Assembly (NCBI GenBank): GCA_027619975.1
Contig: JAQCGX010000011.1
Location: 1-64,000, forward strand
Length of the DNA: 64,000 nt
Direction of reading: 5' to 3'
Origin: Nitrospinota bacterium
GTDB lineage: Bacteria; Nitrospinota; Nitrospinia; Nitrospinales; VA-1
The notes beneath the pieces were generated by a model. That model searched no databases. It saw only the letters and a list, made by a program, of their open reading frames with translations, and was not told where the DNA came from. Position 1 is the first letter of the stretch. Every line of letters starts with the position of its first letter. Below are positions 26,489-36,121 of the stretch, in pieces. The position numbers and the translations under genes were made by a program.

Positions 26489-27220
26489 TCAACTGAGAGA
26501 TGGTAACCGGACATGAACCATGGAATTTAAAATCCGCACCTGCCTCTTTTCAAGATGTTGTTGAGGGCTACGAATGGACCAGACCCTGGGGTTGGGAAGG
26601 ACCGCAGCCAACCAGGCCGCCTCCACCGGCGACAGGGTTTTGCAGGAATGGTTAAAATAGTACTGGGAAGCGGAATCACATCCATAGATTCCTTTCCCCC
26701 ATTCAATGACATTCAAATAAACCTCCAGAATCCGTTTTTTTGACCAAAGGTTTTCTATCAGAACAGTGAAATAGGTTTCCAAACCCTTCCGCAAAAAATT
26801 TCGTCCCTGCCACAAAAACACATTGCGAGAGGTTTGCATGGATATGGTGCTGGCGCCTATGGTTCGCTCTGAGGTAAAGTTGACCACAATGGCGGATTCT
26901 ATCGCTTGCCAGTCAAACCCACGGTGCTGGAAGAATTTTTGATCCTCTGCCGCGATAACGGCTTTAATCAAATGGGGGGAGATGCGTTCGAATGGAACCC
27001 AATTCTTAAATACTCGGGTGTACCGGTCATTTTGATCGTTCTCAACCCAACGAACCCATAAAAGAGGTGTGGTTTGCGGGTTGGTCACGCTGTAAATAAG
27101 AACGGGGACCAGGGTGAGAGTGAGGAACGCCAAACTCAGATCAAAAAGAATTTTTCCCAAACGAATTCGGAATACTCTTTTTTTATTAGGCCTTTTGAAA
27201 AATTTTGGTACAACCGACAT
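26489..27220 (-). CDS. mtgA: Monofunctional peptidoglycan glycosyltransferase
   Basis: 243-residue inner membrane enzyme that polymerises lipid II glycan chains. One N-terminal membrane helix (about 28-50) is followed by the GT51 domain: KAVIAAEDQKFFQHRGFD (catalytic Glu in the ED-x2-F-x2-H-x-GFD motif), GASTISMQTSRN, KRILEVYLNVIEWGKGIYG and SPVEAAWLAAVLPNP. No transpeptidase domain follows, so it is MtgA rather than a class A PBP. It is 70 bp downstream of the M23 peptidase gene on the same strand. Confidence 0.95.
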   Translation of the reverse strand: MSVVPKFFKRPNKKRVFRIRLGKILFDLSLAFLTLTLVPVLIYSVTNPQTTPLLWVRWVENDQNDRYTRVFKNWVPFERISPHLIKAVIAAEDQKFFQHRGFDWQAIESAIVVNFTSERTIGASTISMQTSRNVFLWQGRNFLRKGLETYFTVLIENLWSKKRILEVYLNVIEWGKGIYGCDSASQYYFNHSCKTLSPVEAAWLAAVLPNPRVWSIRSPQQHLEKRQVRILNSMVHVRLPSLS

Positions 27221-27290
27221 TATTTATACAGTGCCCGAATCTTGAGAAGAGAAGAATAACAAATCTCAAAAGATCCTGAGCAGAAAGCCA

Positions 27291-28502
27291 TCAACCCTGC
27301 GGCAGAATCGAATTGTACTGACTCACCGTTTTTTGAAAGCTTTCCCATTCCCCGCGGGGGACCTCTTTAAAATAAGATTTGATGTGTTTAAAATTAAATG
27401 GATTATATACAATTTTTTTCTGCCCGCGACTTTTAATTTCGTAATGCAGATGCGGCGCAAAGGTCCTGCCGGTATTTCCCGTTTCAGCAATTTTATCGCC
27501 CTGTTTGACAAACTGACCCGCCTTGACCAAAACCCGGCTCAGGTGCAGGTAAAGGGTTTTCACCCCTTCCAGGGGATGGTCCAACTCCACGCAATACCCA
27601 TTGGCCCTGACATTCCAGTTGGTTCGGGTCACTCTCCCCTCGAAACTCGAATAAACGTCGGTTCCCACCTCTGTTTTAAAATCGGTGCCTACATGGCCCA
27701 CAGGGCCCTTGCGGAAATCTCCTGGAAGAGAAGTGATTTCCTGATAATTTCTGACCGGAGCGTATTGATCAACGATACTCTTGGCAATCTCTATCCCCGC
27801 CGAGTCATAATAAGAACCCAATCCATTGTTGCCTCTGCTGAAATAGTTGGCTTCGAACAGTTTTTGGGACAACTGGCTGTTATAGGCCAGCTTTAAAATG
27901 CGAAACAGGTTTTTATCTGGAACCATCTCATAAATCACATCGATAGAATCGCCATTGCGCAGGCCCTTGTTGACATCGACAAACCAGGAGAGCAATCGAC
28001 TCATATAAGCGGACATGGTTTCACACCCGTCCTCTTTGGTCATCGCCTGGCAAACGCTATAGGTCAACGAATTGCGAATTTTTAACCGCAAGACATGGAT
28101 ATTTTGTTCGGCCGAGGTTTGCGAAACCACATACGAAGCCGGAGTGCTGGATACCGTTTCCGGCCCCCCTTGACCGTTTTGATCAGGAGGTGGGGTCAAG
28201 TTGTCGGAATCCGCCTGTATCTCAGTGTCTTCTGTCTTTCTCTGTGCAATCTTAGCTGGGAGGTCCTGAACCGATTCAACCTGAACCCGGTCGGTTTCTA
28301 TATCATTCGATACCCCATCAATCGCTGAGGCCACGGACACCTCATTTTCAGACCGTAGATCCACGTCAGAACCCTGCTGAAAGCCGATGAAGTAAATATT
28401 CAACCCCAAAGAAAAAATAAAAATAATATTAAACAGAATTTTCACGGGGAATCGCTTTTTTGAGGACAGACGTTTGTCTTGTAAGTAAGCAGGGATTGCC
28501 AT
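27291..28502 (-). CDS. M23-family (LytM/NlpD-like) metallopeptidase
   Basis: About 403 residues. The protein has a cytoplasmic basic start, one membrane helix (about 20-42), a low-complexity region, a middle domain (about 150-260) and a C-terminal M23 domain. The zinc ligands appear complete: GHVGTDF (H-x3-D) near 285 and PHLHYEIKSRG (HxH) near 355. So it should be an active endopeptidase of cross-bridges, unlike EnvC or NlpD. The ATG at 28502 is preferred; the 30-codon longer frame runs into the neighbouring repeat element. Confidence 0.88.
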   Translation of the reverse strand: MAIPAYLQDKRLSSKKRFPVKILFNIIFIFSLGLNIYFIGFQQGSDVDLRSENEVSVASAIDGVSNDIETDRVQVESVQDLPAKIAQRKTEDTEIQADSDNLTPPPDQNGQGGPETVSSTPASYVVSQTSAEQNIHVLRLKIRNSLTYSVCQAMTKEDGCETMSAYMSRLLSWFVDVNKGLRNGDSIDVIYEMVPDKNLFRILKLAYNSQLSQKLFEANYFSRGNNGLGSYYDSAGIEIAKSIVDQYAPVRNYQEITSLPGDFRKGPVGHVGTDFKTEVGTDVYSSFEGRVTRTNWNVRANGYCVELDHPLEGVKTLYLHLSRVLVKAGQFVKQGDKIAETGNTGRTFAPHLHYEIKSRGQKKIVYNPFNFKHIKSYFKEVPRGEWESFQKTVSQYNSILPQG

Positions 28503-28550
28503 GGTCGCTTTCTTGAAGAGTTTATAGGGGAAAAATTTAAAACCGTGATT

Positions 28551-28732
28551 TAAGGGCACTTCTAAAAATTGACAACGGCACCGAATCGCCAATTCAAAGA
28601 AGCGTCTTTTGTTTTAGTGGGACAGGCGACCTACCCTTAAATTTAAGGATAGGTCGCCCGTGCCACTGATTTAAGTAAATTTTGCACACGATTCTATTTT
28701 CTGTGAAAACTAATTTTTAGAAATGCCCTTAA
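28551..28732. mobile_element. 182-bp MITE-like element, copy 1
   Basis: A non-coding element of 182 bp bounded by TA and by terminal inverted repeats: left AAGGGCACTTCTAAAAATT, right AATTTTTAGAAATGCCCTT (one mismatch). The centre is a 50-bp near-perfect palindrome (28617-28666) built around CCTTAAATTTAAGG with GGCGACCT and AGGTCGCC arms. Copy 2 at 51535-51716 has the same length and the same placement of the palindrome. TA at both ends suggests IS630/Tc1-mariner-type target duplication. No transposase is in the window. Confidence 0.85.
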
Positions 28733-29013
28733 TCAATTGTTTTGATCGACTCATGCTTCTTTTAGCTTTCATGCCTCCCCTAAAACTTCGTTCTAGAGAT
28801 CAAACCTAAAAAAGAAACGGTCTTTTCTAAAGAAATTCCAGTTTAATGCCCTAGGGGCGAATAGAAAGTGCTGAGGGGGAACGAAGGACCCAATTTCATA
28901 AAAAACCACACTTTCCTTGTTCCCTGGCGGTTTTCATACTAGAATTTGAGTCAATTAATTATGGCAGACAAGCAAGTTCAGCACAACCCTTACTTTTTGA
29001 TTTTTTGTGACTT
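28733..29013. other. Intergenic stretch before the radical SAM gene
   Basis: Between the element and the radical SAM gene. I see no ORF, RNA or clear promoter here, only AT-rich sequence with a short GCCCTAGGGGC palindrome near 28847-28857. Confidence 0.5.
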
Positions 29014-30108
29014 ATGGAACTTTTCAAACCTGACAACATTTACATTGAAGACGGCGCGGAGAATTTTTTGCTCACTCGCGACATCCTTTCACGCTTCCCT
29101 CAAATTCCCGTGCACCGGATTAACGACAGCCGTTCGGTCACTGAGGAAATTAAAAAAACCTCCTCTGATATTTTTGGCAAAGGTAAAAAGCAACTGGTGC
29201 TGTCCCGCTTCAAGGGTTCTTTCCTGAAAAAATGCCCCGGAATCAGCCCTGGAATGGTGTGCTGCAATTATTATGTGGTCAACCTCATGAAAAACTGCGT
29301 TTACGACTGTTCCTATTGTTTCCTGCAAGGGTTCTTGGAAAATAATCCGCTCATGGTGGCCTATGTCAACGTCGAGGATTTGCTCGGCGAACTGGAGCAA
29401 GTGTTTCACGATCATCCCGACAGAAAGTTTCGGGTGGGAACGGGTGAGTTGACCGACAGTCTGGCTTTGGAGGATGTCATTCCCTATTCAGACCAACTGA
29501 TTCCATTTTTCAACAAACAGGAAAATGCGGTCCTGGAACTCAAAACCAAATCCGCCAATGTGGACTCATTGTTAAAACAGGAGAATCCGAAAAACGTCAT
29601 CGTTTCCTGGTCCCTGAACCCCCCGGAGGTTATTGAGCGCGAGGAAAAGGGCACTCCCGAACTGCATCAACGCCTGGAAGCCGCGCGCTTGTGTCAGGAG
29701 AAGGGATACCGGGTGGGGTTTCATTTTGACCCGATCATTCTCTTTCCCGGCTGGGAACGCGCCTACAAAGACCTGGTCGAAGAGCTTTTTTTCACCATCC
29801 CGAAATCCAAAATTGAATGGATCAGCCTTGGAAGCTTCAGGTACCGTTCCCGTTTAAAACAGATCATCAAGGAGCGCCATGAAACCACCCACCTGTTTAA
29901 CAGCGAGCATGTGTCCAGCAAGGATGGAAAATTTCGCTACCTGCGGTCGTTAAGAAATAACGCTTACGAAACCCTGAGCGGATACATAAAAAAACATTCG
30001 ACGGATCTGAATATTTATTTATGCATGGAAACCAAGGAAGTCTGGGAAGGGGTGACCGGGAAAATGCCGCGCAGCGATAAAAAGCTGGATCAGTTTTTTG
30101 ATATGTGA
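29014..30108 (+). CDS. Spore photoproduct lyase-like radical SAM protein
   Basis: 364-residue protein of the SPL family, whose founder repairs the thymine dimer spore photoproduct. The [4Fe-4S] site CVYDCSYCFLQ (Cys95, Cys99, Cys102) precedes family segments VAYVNVEDLL and RVGTGELTDSLALED. In Bacillus SPL a cysteine (Cys141) sits at about this last segment and donates hydrogen; here no Cys is present at that place. The organism does not look like a spore former, so the substrate may differ. The stop is 8 bp from the convergent dnaN stop. Confidence 0.8.
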   Translation: MELFKPDNIYIEDGAENFLLTRDILSRFPQIPVHRINDSRSVTEEIKKTSSDIFGKGKKQLVLSRFKGSFLKKCPGISPGMVCCNYYVVNLMKNCVYDCSYCFLQGFLENNPLMVAYVNVEDLLGELEQVFHDHPDRKFRVGTGELTDSLALEDVIPYSDQLIPFFNKQENAVLELKTKSANVDSLLKQENPKNVIVSWSLNPPEVIEREEKGTPELHQRLEAARLCQEKGYRVGFHFDPIILFPGWERAYKDLVEELFFTIPKSKIEWISLGSFRYRSRLKQIIKERHETTHLFNSEHVSSKDGKFRYLRSLRNNAYETLSGYIKKHSTDLNIYLCMETKEVWEGVTGKMPRSDKKLDQFFDM

Positions 30109-30116
30109 AGCCCTGT

Positions 30117-31226
30117 TTAAATCCGCATGGGCATCACGATACTCAGGTAGTCTTTATCGTTTTCAATGGAGATGAGACAGGAGTGGTTCTGATCTTTCAG
30201 GTTCAGGACAATTTCCGCATCTTCAATCACATTCAAAACATCGAGGACGTATTTTGCATTGAGCCCCACAGCAACGTCTTCTCCCTCATAGGCAATCGTA
30301 ATTTCTTCCCGGGCGGTGCCAAGGTCCGAGTTGTCTGACACCAGCGTCAAGGTTCCCTTCTGAATGTCAAACCGCACCATTTTTGATTTTTCATTCGCCA
30401 ATAAAGCAACCCGCTTGAGCGCATGGTTGAGTTCATCCCGGTTGATTGTGACCTTCAAGTTATTGTCAGGAGGAATGACCTGGCGGTAATTTGGAAACTT
30501 GCCATCGATTTTTCTGGAAATGATCACCTGCTTGCCCTGGATAAACGCCAGATGATTGCCCTTCTCGGAAAAAGAGAATGTAGACTCTTCATCCTCCATT
30601 AATTTTAAAAGTTCGGAAAGCGCTTTCCTGGGCAAAAGATAACTTGTTTTTTCATTCTTCGGCAGGGTCGATTTCAGTAGAGGCCGGGTGATCAACGCCA
30701 GCCGATGACCGTCCGTTCCCACCAGATTGGCCTGGCCATTTTCTATTTCCAGCAACAGCCCATTCAGGGCCTGCCGGGTTTCATCGGGCGACGCCGCAAA
30801 AAAGGTTTTCCGGATCATCTCTTTCAGTAGCAGACAACTGAACTCCATCAGACTTTCCGAACTGTATTCCGGGAGAGAGGGAAAATCCGCCGTCGGGAGA
30901 CCGGGAAGGCGAAACTTGGAGTTACCGCACTTCAAGGTCACCCAGTCGTTATCCTCCTTGATCATATGAACTTCCATATCCGGAAGTTCCCGGAGAATGT
31001 CGTACAGTTTCCGGGCATTCAGAGTAACCGATCCCTGGGAAACAATATTGGCAGGGTAAAAAGCCTGGGTTCCGATTTCGAGATCCGTCGCTTCAATAAA
31101 TAATCCGCCATTTTCGGTGCGGATCAGCAGATGCGAGAGGATGGGCATCGCCCCTTTGGTTTCAACAATCCCCTGAACCTTTTGCACGCCGGTTAAAAAT
31201 ACATCCCTGCCAATCCTGACTTCCAT
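30117..31226 (-). CDS. dnaN: DNA polymerase III beta sliding clamp
   Basis: 369-residue processivity clamp. The three-domain plan is visible, with AMPILSHLLIRTENGGL near 26-40, RLPGLPTADFPSLPEYS near 110-126, GTDGHRLALITRP near 168-180 and the C-terminal MPMRI that ends the clamp. The start at 31226 (MEVRIGRDVFL) is chosen because the clamp fold begins there; eight further codons exist upstream. It is not beside dnaA, recF or gyrB in this window, unlike the classic origin cluster. It ends convergent with the radical SAM gene. Confidence 0.96.
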   Translation of the reverse strand: MEVRIGRDVFLTGVQKVQGIVETKGAMPILSHLLIRTENGGLFIEATDLEIGTQAFYPANIVSQGSVTLNARKLYDILRELPDMEVHMIKEDNDWVTLKCGNSKFRLPGLPTADFPSLPEYSSESLMEFSCLLLKEMIRKTFFAASPDETRQALNGLLLEIENGQANLVGTDGHRLALITRPLLKSTLPKNEKTSYLLPRKALSELLKLMEDEESTFSFSEKGNHLAFIQGKQVIISRKIDGKFPNYRQVIPPDNNLKVTINRDELNHALKRVALLANEKSKMVRFDIQKGTLTLVSDNSDLGTAREEITIAYEGEDVAVGLNAKYVLDVLNVIEDAEIVLNLKDQNHSCLISIENDKDYLSIVMPMRI

Positions 31227-31408
31227 TCTCGCCTTCTCCAATTTTCGCATTGAGTTTATTTTTAAATTTTAAGTATCACAATTACCCAATCCTGTCAAAA
31301 CTAATCGCCTCCACAAAACCACTCGCACAAGGCAATTGAAACGCATTCCGCATCAACCGTTTTTTACGGTCCGCGAAGTTTGTCAGCCCCTCTGATCCTG
31401 GTACGGTA

Positions 31409-31424
31409 TCTCCCTGAAGGGAGA
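31409..31424 (+). promoter_or_regulatory. Hairpin covering the DAHP synthase ribosome site
   Basis: TCTCCC-TGAA-GGGAGA, a perfect 6-bp stem. Its right arm is the Shine-Dalgarno AGGGAGA that lies four bases before the TTG at 31429. Folding would hide the site, so translation could be lowered or regulated. Confidence 0.45.
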
Positions 31425-31428
31425 AATC

Positions 31429-32517
31429 TTGACGAAAAAAAACGACTATGATAATTTAAAATATCACGCCAACCCTTACACACCAAAGGCAACATCAACC
31501 ATGATCATTGTCATGCACCAGGAGGCGACTCCTGAACAGATTGAAGCCGTCGAAAAACAAATCACGGCTCTGGGGTACAAACCGCATGAGATCGTCGGCG
31601 TGGAACGCAAGGTCATCGGCGCCATCGGCGATGAACGCGGCAAAGAGCGGTTGCAAATGATCGAGTCGATGGCAGGGGTGGAGTCCGTCTTTCCCATCCT
31701 GAAACCCTACAAGCTGGCCAGCCGCGAAACCCAACCTCAGGATTCCGTCATCGATGTTGCGGGCGTCCCCGTTGGCGGCAAACAGATCGCCATCATGGCC
31801 GGCCCCTGCTCGGTGGAAAGCAGGGAACAAATTTGCACCACCGCCCGGCTGATCAAGGAAGCCGGGGCCAATATCATGCGGGGCGGAGCCTTCAAGCCGC
31901 GAACCTCGCCTTACAGTTTTCAGGGTCTGGAAGAGGAAGGGTTGAAGCTCTTGCTGGAAGCCAAGAAAGCAACCGGACTGCCCATCGTCACCGAAGTCAT
32001 GAATCCGAGGGAAGTGGATCTGGTCGCCCAGTATGCAGACCTCATGCAGGTAGGAGCGCGGAATGTGCAGAACTTCTCCCTGTTAAAAGAACTCGGAAAA
32101 ATTAACAAACCGATTTTGCTGAAACGCGGCATGATGACGACCATCAAGGAATTCTTAATGTCCGCAGAGTATATTCTGGCCGAAGGAAATCGCAGCGTCA
32201 TCCTCTGTGAACGAGGCATCCGCACCTTCGAAACGGCAACCCGCAACACTCTGGACTTGAGCTGTATCCCCGTCCTCAAACAGGAGACCCATCTTCCCGT
32301 CATTGTTGACCCCAGTCACGGTACCGGATACTGGCATCTGGTCGATTCCATGTCCCGGGCCGCCATAGCCGCCGGAGCCGATGGATTGATGATTGAAGTC
32401 CATCCCGATCCGGTGAATGCTTTTTCCGACGGCCCCCAATCCCTCAAACCGGAAAAGTTCGCCAAACTGATCCAGACATTAAGACCCTTCATCGAATTGA
32501 TGGGCCGAACTCTTTGA
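31429..32517 (+). CDS. aroF: 3-deoxy-D-arabino-heptulosonate 7-phosphate synthase
   Basis: 362-residue DAHP synthase, first enzyme of the shikimate pathway, of the kind with an N-terminal ferredoxin-like regulatory domain (about 25-95, [21 protein letters not shown] in part). The barrel has [54 protein letters not shown] and DPSHGTGYW, covering the metal and phosphate ligands. Two starts are possible: TTG at 31429 with a strong ribosome site, or ATG at 31501, where family members usually begin. The regulatory domain suggests feedback by an aromatic amino acid. Confidence 0.94.
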   Translation: MTKKNDYDNLKYHANPYTPKATSTMIIVMHQEATPEQIEAVEKQITALGYKPHEIVGVERKVIGAIGDERGKERLQMIESMAGVESVFPILKPYKLASRETQPQDSVIDVAGVPVGGKQIAIMAGPCSVESREQICTTARLIKEAGANIMRGGAFKPRTSPYSFQGLEEEGLKLLLEAKKATGLPIVTEVMNPREVDLVAQYADLMQVGARNVQNFSLLKELGKINKPILLKRGMMTTIKEFLMSAEYILAEGNRSVILCERGIRTFETATRNTLDLSCIPVLKQETHLPVIVDPSHGTGYWHLVDSMSRAAIAAGADGLMIEVHPDPVNAFSDGPQSLKPEKFAKLIQTLRPFIELMGRTL

Positions 32518-32689
32518 TCCTGCTGACGAAAAGCCAGGACCCCGTGCCCGGATCTCAATCCTTCCCCTGTTTCACCGACTTTTCTTGAATCTCACCCGGA
32601 ATCGGTTTATCCTTTTAGCATTGGCTAAATCCCGGCTTTTCCGGTTCGCTCAATAACCGTAAAGGGTTCAAAACCCTGCAGACCTTCTC

Positions 32690-35401
32690 ATGAATGATTT
32701 TTTTCAGTCCAATAGAATTATTTGTGGCCGCTACCAAACCGCGTTGCAGGAAAAATTCCTGCCCGCCGTCACTTCGGATTCCTTTTCCGATTCTGACAAA
32801 AAAAACCCGCAAAAATTTTATCTGGAATTCAAAAAAAGAGCTCTGGAAGTCGTGACTGAAGAGTCCAAAAAACTTCTAGACGAAACTCTGAAGTCAAACA
32901 ATTCTTGTTTGTTGTTATTAAAACGAACGGCTCTCGTTGATACCATCGTGCTGGCCGCTTTCCAAACCGCCGTCTGGTTCCACAACTATCTGACGCAAAA
33001 AAATATCGACGCTAAAGAGGTTCCTGTTGCCATTGTCGCCAGGGGAGGATATGGCCGGGAGGAAATGTACTTTCAATCTGACGTTGATTTGCAGATCGTT
33101 TCAAAATCTTTGTTAGAAAAAAGCGCTTTGGACCTTGCCCAAGGAGTCATCAAGCAATTTGAATACCTGTTCGTTTTTCAGGACATCTTTCGTACCGCCA
33201 GCAATTTTTGCCATTCGGATGCGACAGGAATGGAGGAGGTGCTGGACCCTGAAAAACTTTCCGACTTCTTCTCCATGATGGAACACCGGTTTGTTACGGG
33301 CGACGCGATGGTATACGCCGAATTCGCAAGCTCCATTAAAACCGCCAGCCTGATGCACACGGGTGAAATCTTAAAATACTGCTTCAAACACAAGGTCTAT
33401 TACGATGTTCAGAACACCGTTTTCCAGCAGGAACCCAACGTCAAGGAAGAGCTCAAGCGTCTTTACTGGGCATTGACCCTGGTCCGGATTCGCCAGAATT
33501 TGAACTCGTTAAACCAGTTCGAACTTTTGAATGAACTGTTGCGCAAGGACATCTTGAGCGTCATCGCCTATAAAAATATGCAAAACGCTCTCAACTTCCT
33601 GTCCAAAGTGCGTTTGCTTTTGCATGGAATCCGGGGAGGCTCGCACCGCGATATTATTAGTTTCGAAGTCCGGGAGAAGATCGCAGAGGCCATGGGCTTC
33701 GAACTCAAGGCGTTTTATAAGGCCTATTTCTATCATGCAGGCCTTCCCTTGAAACGCTACAGCCGCAATCTGTTCTGGGAAAGCATGTCGTTTGACACGC
33801 AGAAGGTCAGCGACTTGACCGAAAATTTTGCTCTCAATGCGGAAGACCAGATCATTTTCAATAAAGACCCGGATGAATTATCCGCCGAAATCCCGCTGTG
33901 GATTTTTGAGGTTTTTGCCTGGGTAGCGGAAAAGAACTATCATCTTTCCTATCCCATCATCCGCTCCATCGAAGATTACCTGAGTCAAACGGCCCCTTCC
34001 TTTCTGATTTCGGATGGTAACAAGAAAGCCGAGATACAAACCTACTTCCAAAGAATCATCGCCGGGAATCACTTCGCCAAGGCGTTGCGCTTATTGCATG
34101 AATTCGGGCTCTTGAGCGACTATTATATTCCCGACTTTAAAAATATCTGTGGTCAACTTCAGGACATCTACGTTCATAAGTTTCCGACCGACATGCACAT
34201 CTTGGCGGCTCTCGATGCTCTCAATTTGCTGGAAGTTCGGGTGGAAGCCGATGAATTTCTCATCAATCTCTACCATTCCTTGAAAGACAAGACGGCGTTA
34301 AAACTTGCCGTGGTTTTACACGATATCGGTAAAGGCGCAAAGAAAGAGCACGAAATTGAGGAAGTCGTGGGAGCCCGTATGATCCCAGGCATTCTTGAGA
34401 ATCTGGGATATGCCGCTGACTCCAAACAAGTGAAAGATGTGGCTTTTCTGGTTGAAAAACATTTGACCATGTACGATTTGATGCTTCTCGACCCGGAAGA
34501 AGACGATACCTTCGAGATGGTCTGGGATCTGGTGACCCACGACAGAGAACGATTGAAAATGCTGGTCCTGCTCACCTATGCAGACCGGGCCGGCACAAAA
34601 ATGAAGATGTCCTCTTCCCAGATCGAGCAACTGAAAATGTTTTATCAGTTCACCCTGCATCATAAGAAACACGAGGATGTTCCTGAAGCCGTCAAACTGG
34701 ATTTTTTGCAAATGGTCCGCCTTCCCAAGGACCTCAGATCACAATTGGAAACTTATAATGGCTTTTTGAAGTCAAAAGGGAAATTCAAAGCTGAATTTAC
34801 TTTTCAACCTGGCCAGGCTTCGGATCTGGTCGTATGCGCCAAAGACCAGAAAGAGTTTTTATGCCATATATCAACCGTACTGGCGTTCAATCAGCTGAGC
34901 ATCGTTGAAGCCAATATCCAGACCATGAAAGACAATGCATTCGATGTCTTCAAAGTGGTCACGTCTTCTGGAAACCCCATCGATCATGCTGAGTTTTTTC
35001 TCATTCAGAAACGGGTTCTGGAAGATTTACGGCGTATCTTCGTGGATAGAGAACCCATCGCTTCCGTATTTAAGGATCGGGGCGGGGTCATACGGCAGAA
35101 AAAACATCCCTTCAAGGACGTAAAACTCAAGGTGAAAATCATTGGCAGGACGGTCACGGTGTCCAGCCATGACCTCATTGGAGTCATTATGATGGAAACC
35201 CGAGTGTTCGCCCAGCTCAATATGGAAATTCAAAGAGCGATCGTACACACCTACCAGGGAACGGCGTCAAACACCTTCTACATGCGTCCACAGGATGTTG
35301 AACAGATCGTGCAAGAAAAAGATCACTTTATAGGGATGCTCAAAAGGGCGCTTCTACCGTTGATTGAATCAGAATCCGTTTTAAGCGAAGAACCGATCTA
35401 A
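32690..35401 (+). CDS. glnD: PII uridylyltransferase/uridylyl-removing enzyme
   Basis: 903-residue bifunctional nitrogen sensor that modifies PII. The nucleotidyltransferase domain holds ARGGYGREEMYFQSDVDLQIV (about 110-130, with the catalytic Asp pair). The HD domain has VVLHDIGKGAKKEHE near 540-555. Two C-terminal ACT domains (about 710-790 and 815-890) sense glutamine. The linker and order agree with GlnD, and the length is close to the 880-900 residues usual. The glycine-rich motif is GGYGREE rather than the common GGYGRGEL, a minor change. No ribosome site is obvious before the ATG. glnB is not nearby. Confidence 0.93.
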   Translation: MNDFFQSNRIICGRYQTALQEKFLPAVTSDSFSDSDKKNPQKFYLEFKKRALEVVTEESKKLLDETLKSNNSCLLLLKRTALVDTIVLAAFQTAVWFHNYLTQKNIDAKEVPVAIVARGGYGREEMYFQSDVDLQIVSKSLLEKSALDLAQGVIKQFEYLFVFQDIFRTASNFCHSDATGMEEVLDPEKLSDFFSMMEHRFVTGDAMVYAEFASSIKTASLMHTGEILKYCFKHKVYYDVQNTVFQQEPNVKEELKRLYWALTLVRIRQNLNSLNQFELLNELLRKDILSVIAYKNMQNALNFLSKVRLLLHGIRGGSHRDIISFEVREKIAEAMGFELKAFYKAYFYHAGLPLKRYSRNLFWESMSFDTQKVSDLTENFALNAEDQIIFNKDPDELSAEIPLWIFEVFAWVAEKNYHLSYPIIRSIEDYLSQTAPSFLISDGNKKAEIQTYFQRIIAGNHFAKALRLLHEFGLLSDYYIPDFKNICGQLQDIYVHKFPTDMHILAALDALNLLEVRVEADEFLINLYHSLKDKTALKLAVVLHDIGKGAKKEHEIEEVVGARMIPGILENLGYAADSKQVKDVAFLVEKHLTMYDLMLLDPEEDDTFEMVWDLVTHDRERLKMLVLLTYADRAGTKMKMSSSQIEQLKMFYQFTLHHKKHEDVPEAVKLDFLQMVRLPKDLRSQLETYNGFLKSKGKFKAEFTFQPGQASDLVVCAKDQKEFLCHISTVLAFNQLSIVEANIQTMKDNAFDVFKVVTSSGNPIDHAEFFLIQKRVLEDLRRIFVDREPIASVFKDRGGVIRQKKHPFKDVKLKVKIIGRTVTVSSHDLIGVIMMETRVFAQLNMEIQRAIVHTYQGTASNTFYMRPQDVEQIVQEKDHFIGMLKRALLPLIESESVLSEEPI

Positions 35402-35461
35402 GCACCTTATAAGTACTATTACTAAATCATTGACCCATTAAACTTCCGGGATTTTTTAACG

Positions 35462-36121
35462 ATGCGTCCTTCACTCGTTCTAACAATAAACCTGTTTTTA
35501 GCTCTTCTTATAACCGCTTCCCCGATTGGGGCGGCGACCGTTGATGAACTGTATCAAAAAGCCATCCGGTTGGACAAAGAGGGGTTCTTGGATGAAGCCG
35601 CACAAACCTGGGTACAGCTTCTTAAATCCAATCCAGAAAAGCCATTACAGACATTTGCCACACTGAAGCTTTCCAGCACTTATTTAAAATTAACGGAACC
35701 TTATAAAGCCGTGGAAACGCTCAAAAAACTCACCCTCTCCCAACCGGGTCACTTCGATGCTCAATTCCATCTGGGAAATGCCCTGGCAAAAATAAAAAAT
35801 TACCCTGAAGCGATTGAGGCCTTTAAAAAAACCATCGAACTGAGGCCGAACGAAGGTTTGGGAAATGTCGGGCTGGCCCTGGCCCATTTTGGCAATAGAC
35901 AACCAGACGCCGCCATCCAACAATTGCAGGAGGCCAAAAAAATCTTTAAAAATAAAAAAAACATCTCGTGGTATCGCGATGCGAGAATTATGGTTGAGCA
36001 GATTAAAGGGTTCGCCAAATACCCGCCCAGTTTTTCCGACCTGTGGCTGGCAAACAACCTGGAGCTGGTCCGCAATACCTATGAAAAAGCCGTCTTCAAT
36101 CTGGACGACCTTAAAAAATAA
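35462..36121 (+). CDS. Exported TPR protein
   Basis: 219 residues with a signal peptide (LVLTINLFLALLITASPIGA, cleavage near AAT) and TPR repeats from about 27 to 165 (for example AVETLKKLTLSQPGHFDAQF and AIEAFKKTIELRPNEGL). It would act in the periplasm as a scaffold. It follows glnD by 60 bp; a shared transcript is possible but no functional link is evident. Confidence 0.75.
   Translation: MRPSLVLTINLFLALLITASPIGAATVDELYQKAIRLDKEGFLDEAAQTWVQLLKSNPEKPLQTFATLKLSSTYLKLTEPYKAVETLKKLTLSQPGHFDAQFHLGNALAKIKNYPEAIEAFKKTIELRPNEGLGNVGLALAHFGNRQPDAAIQQLQEAKKIFKNKKNISWYRDARIMVEQIKGFAKYPPSFSDLWLANNLELVRNTYEKAVFNLDDLKK

Noticed and set aside
30117-31226. Replication origin near dnaN
   Set aside because: No dnaA, recF, gyrB or DnaA-box cluster is visible around it; dnaN appears relocated.
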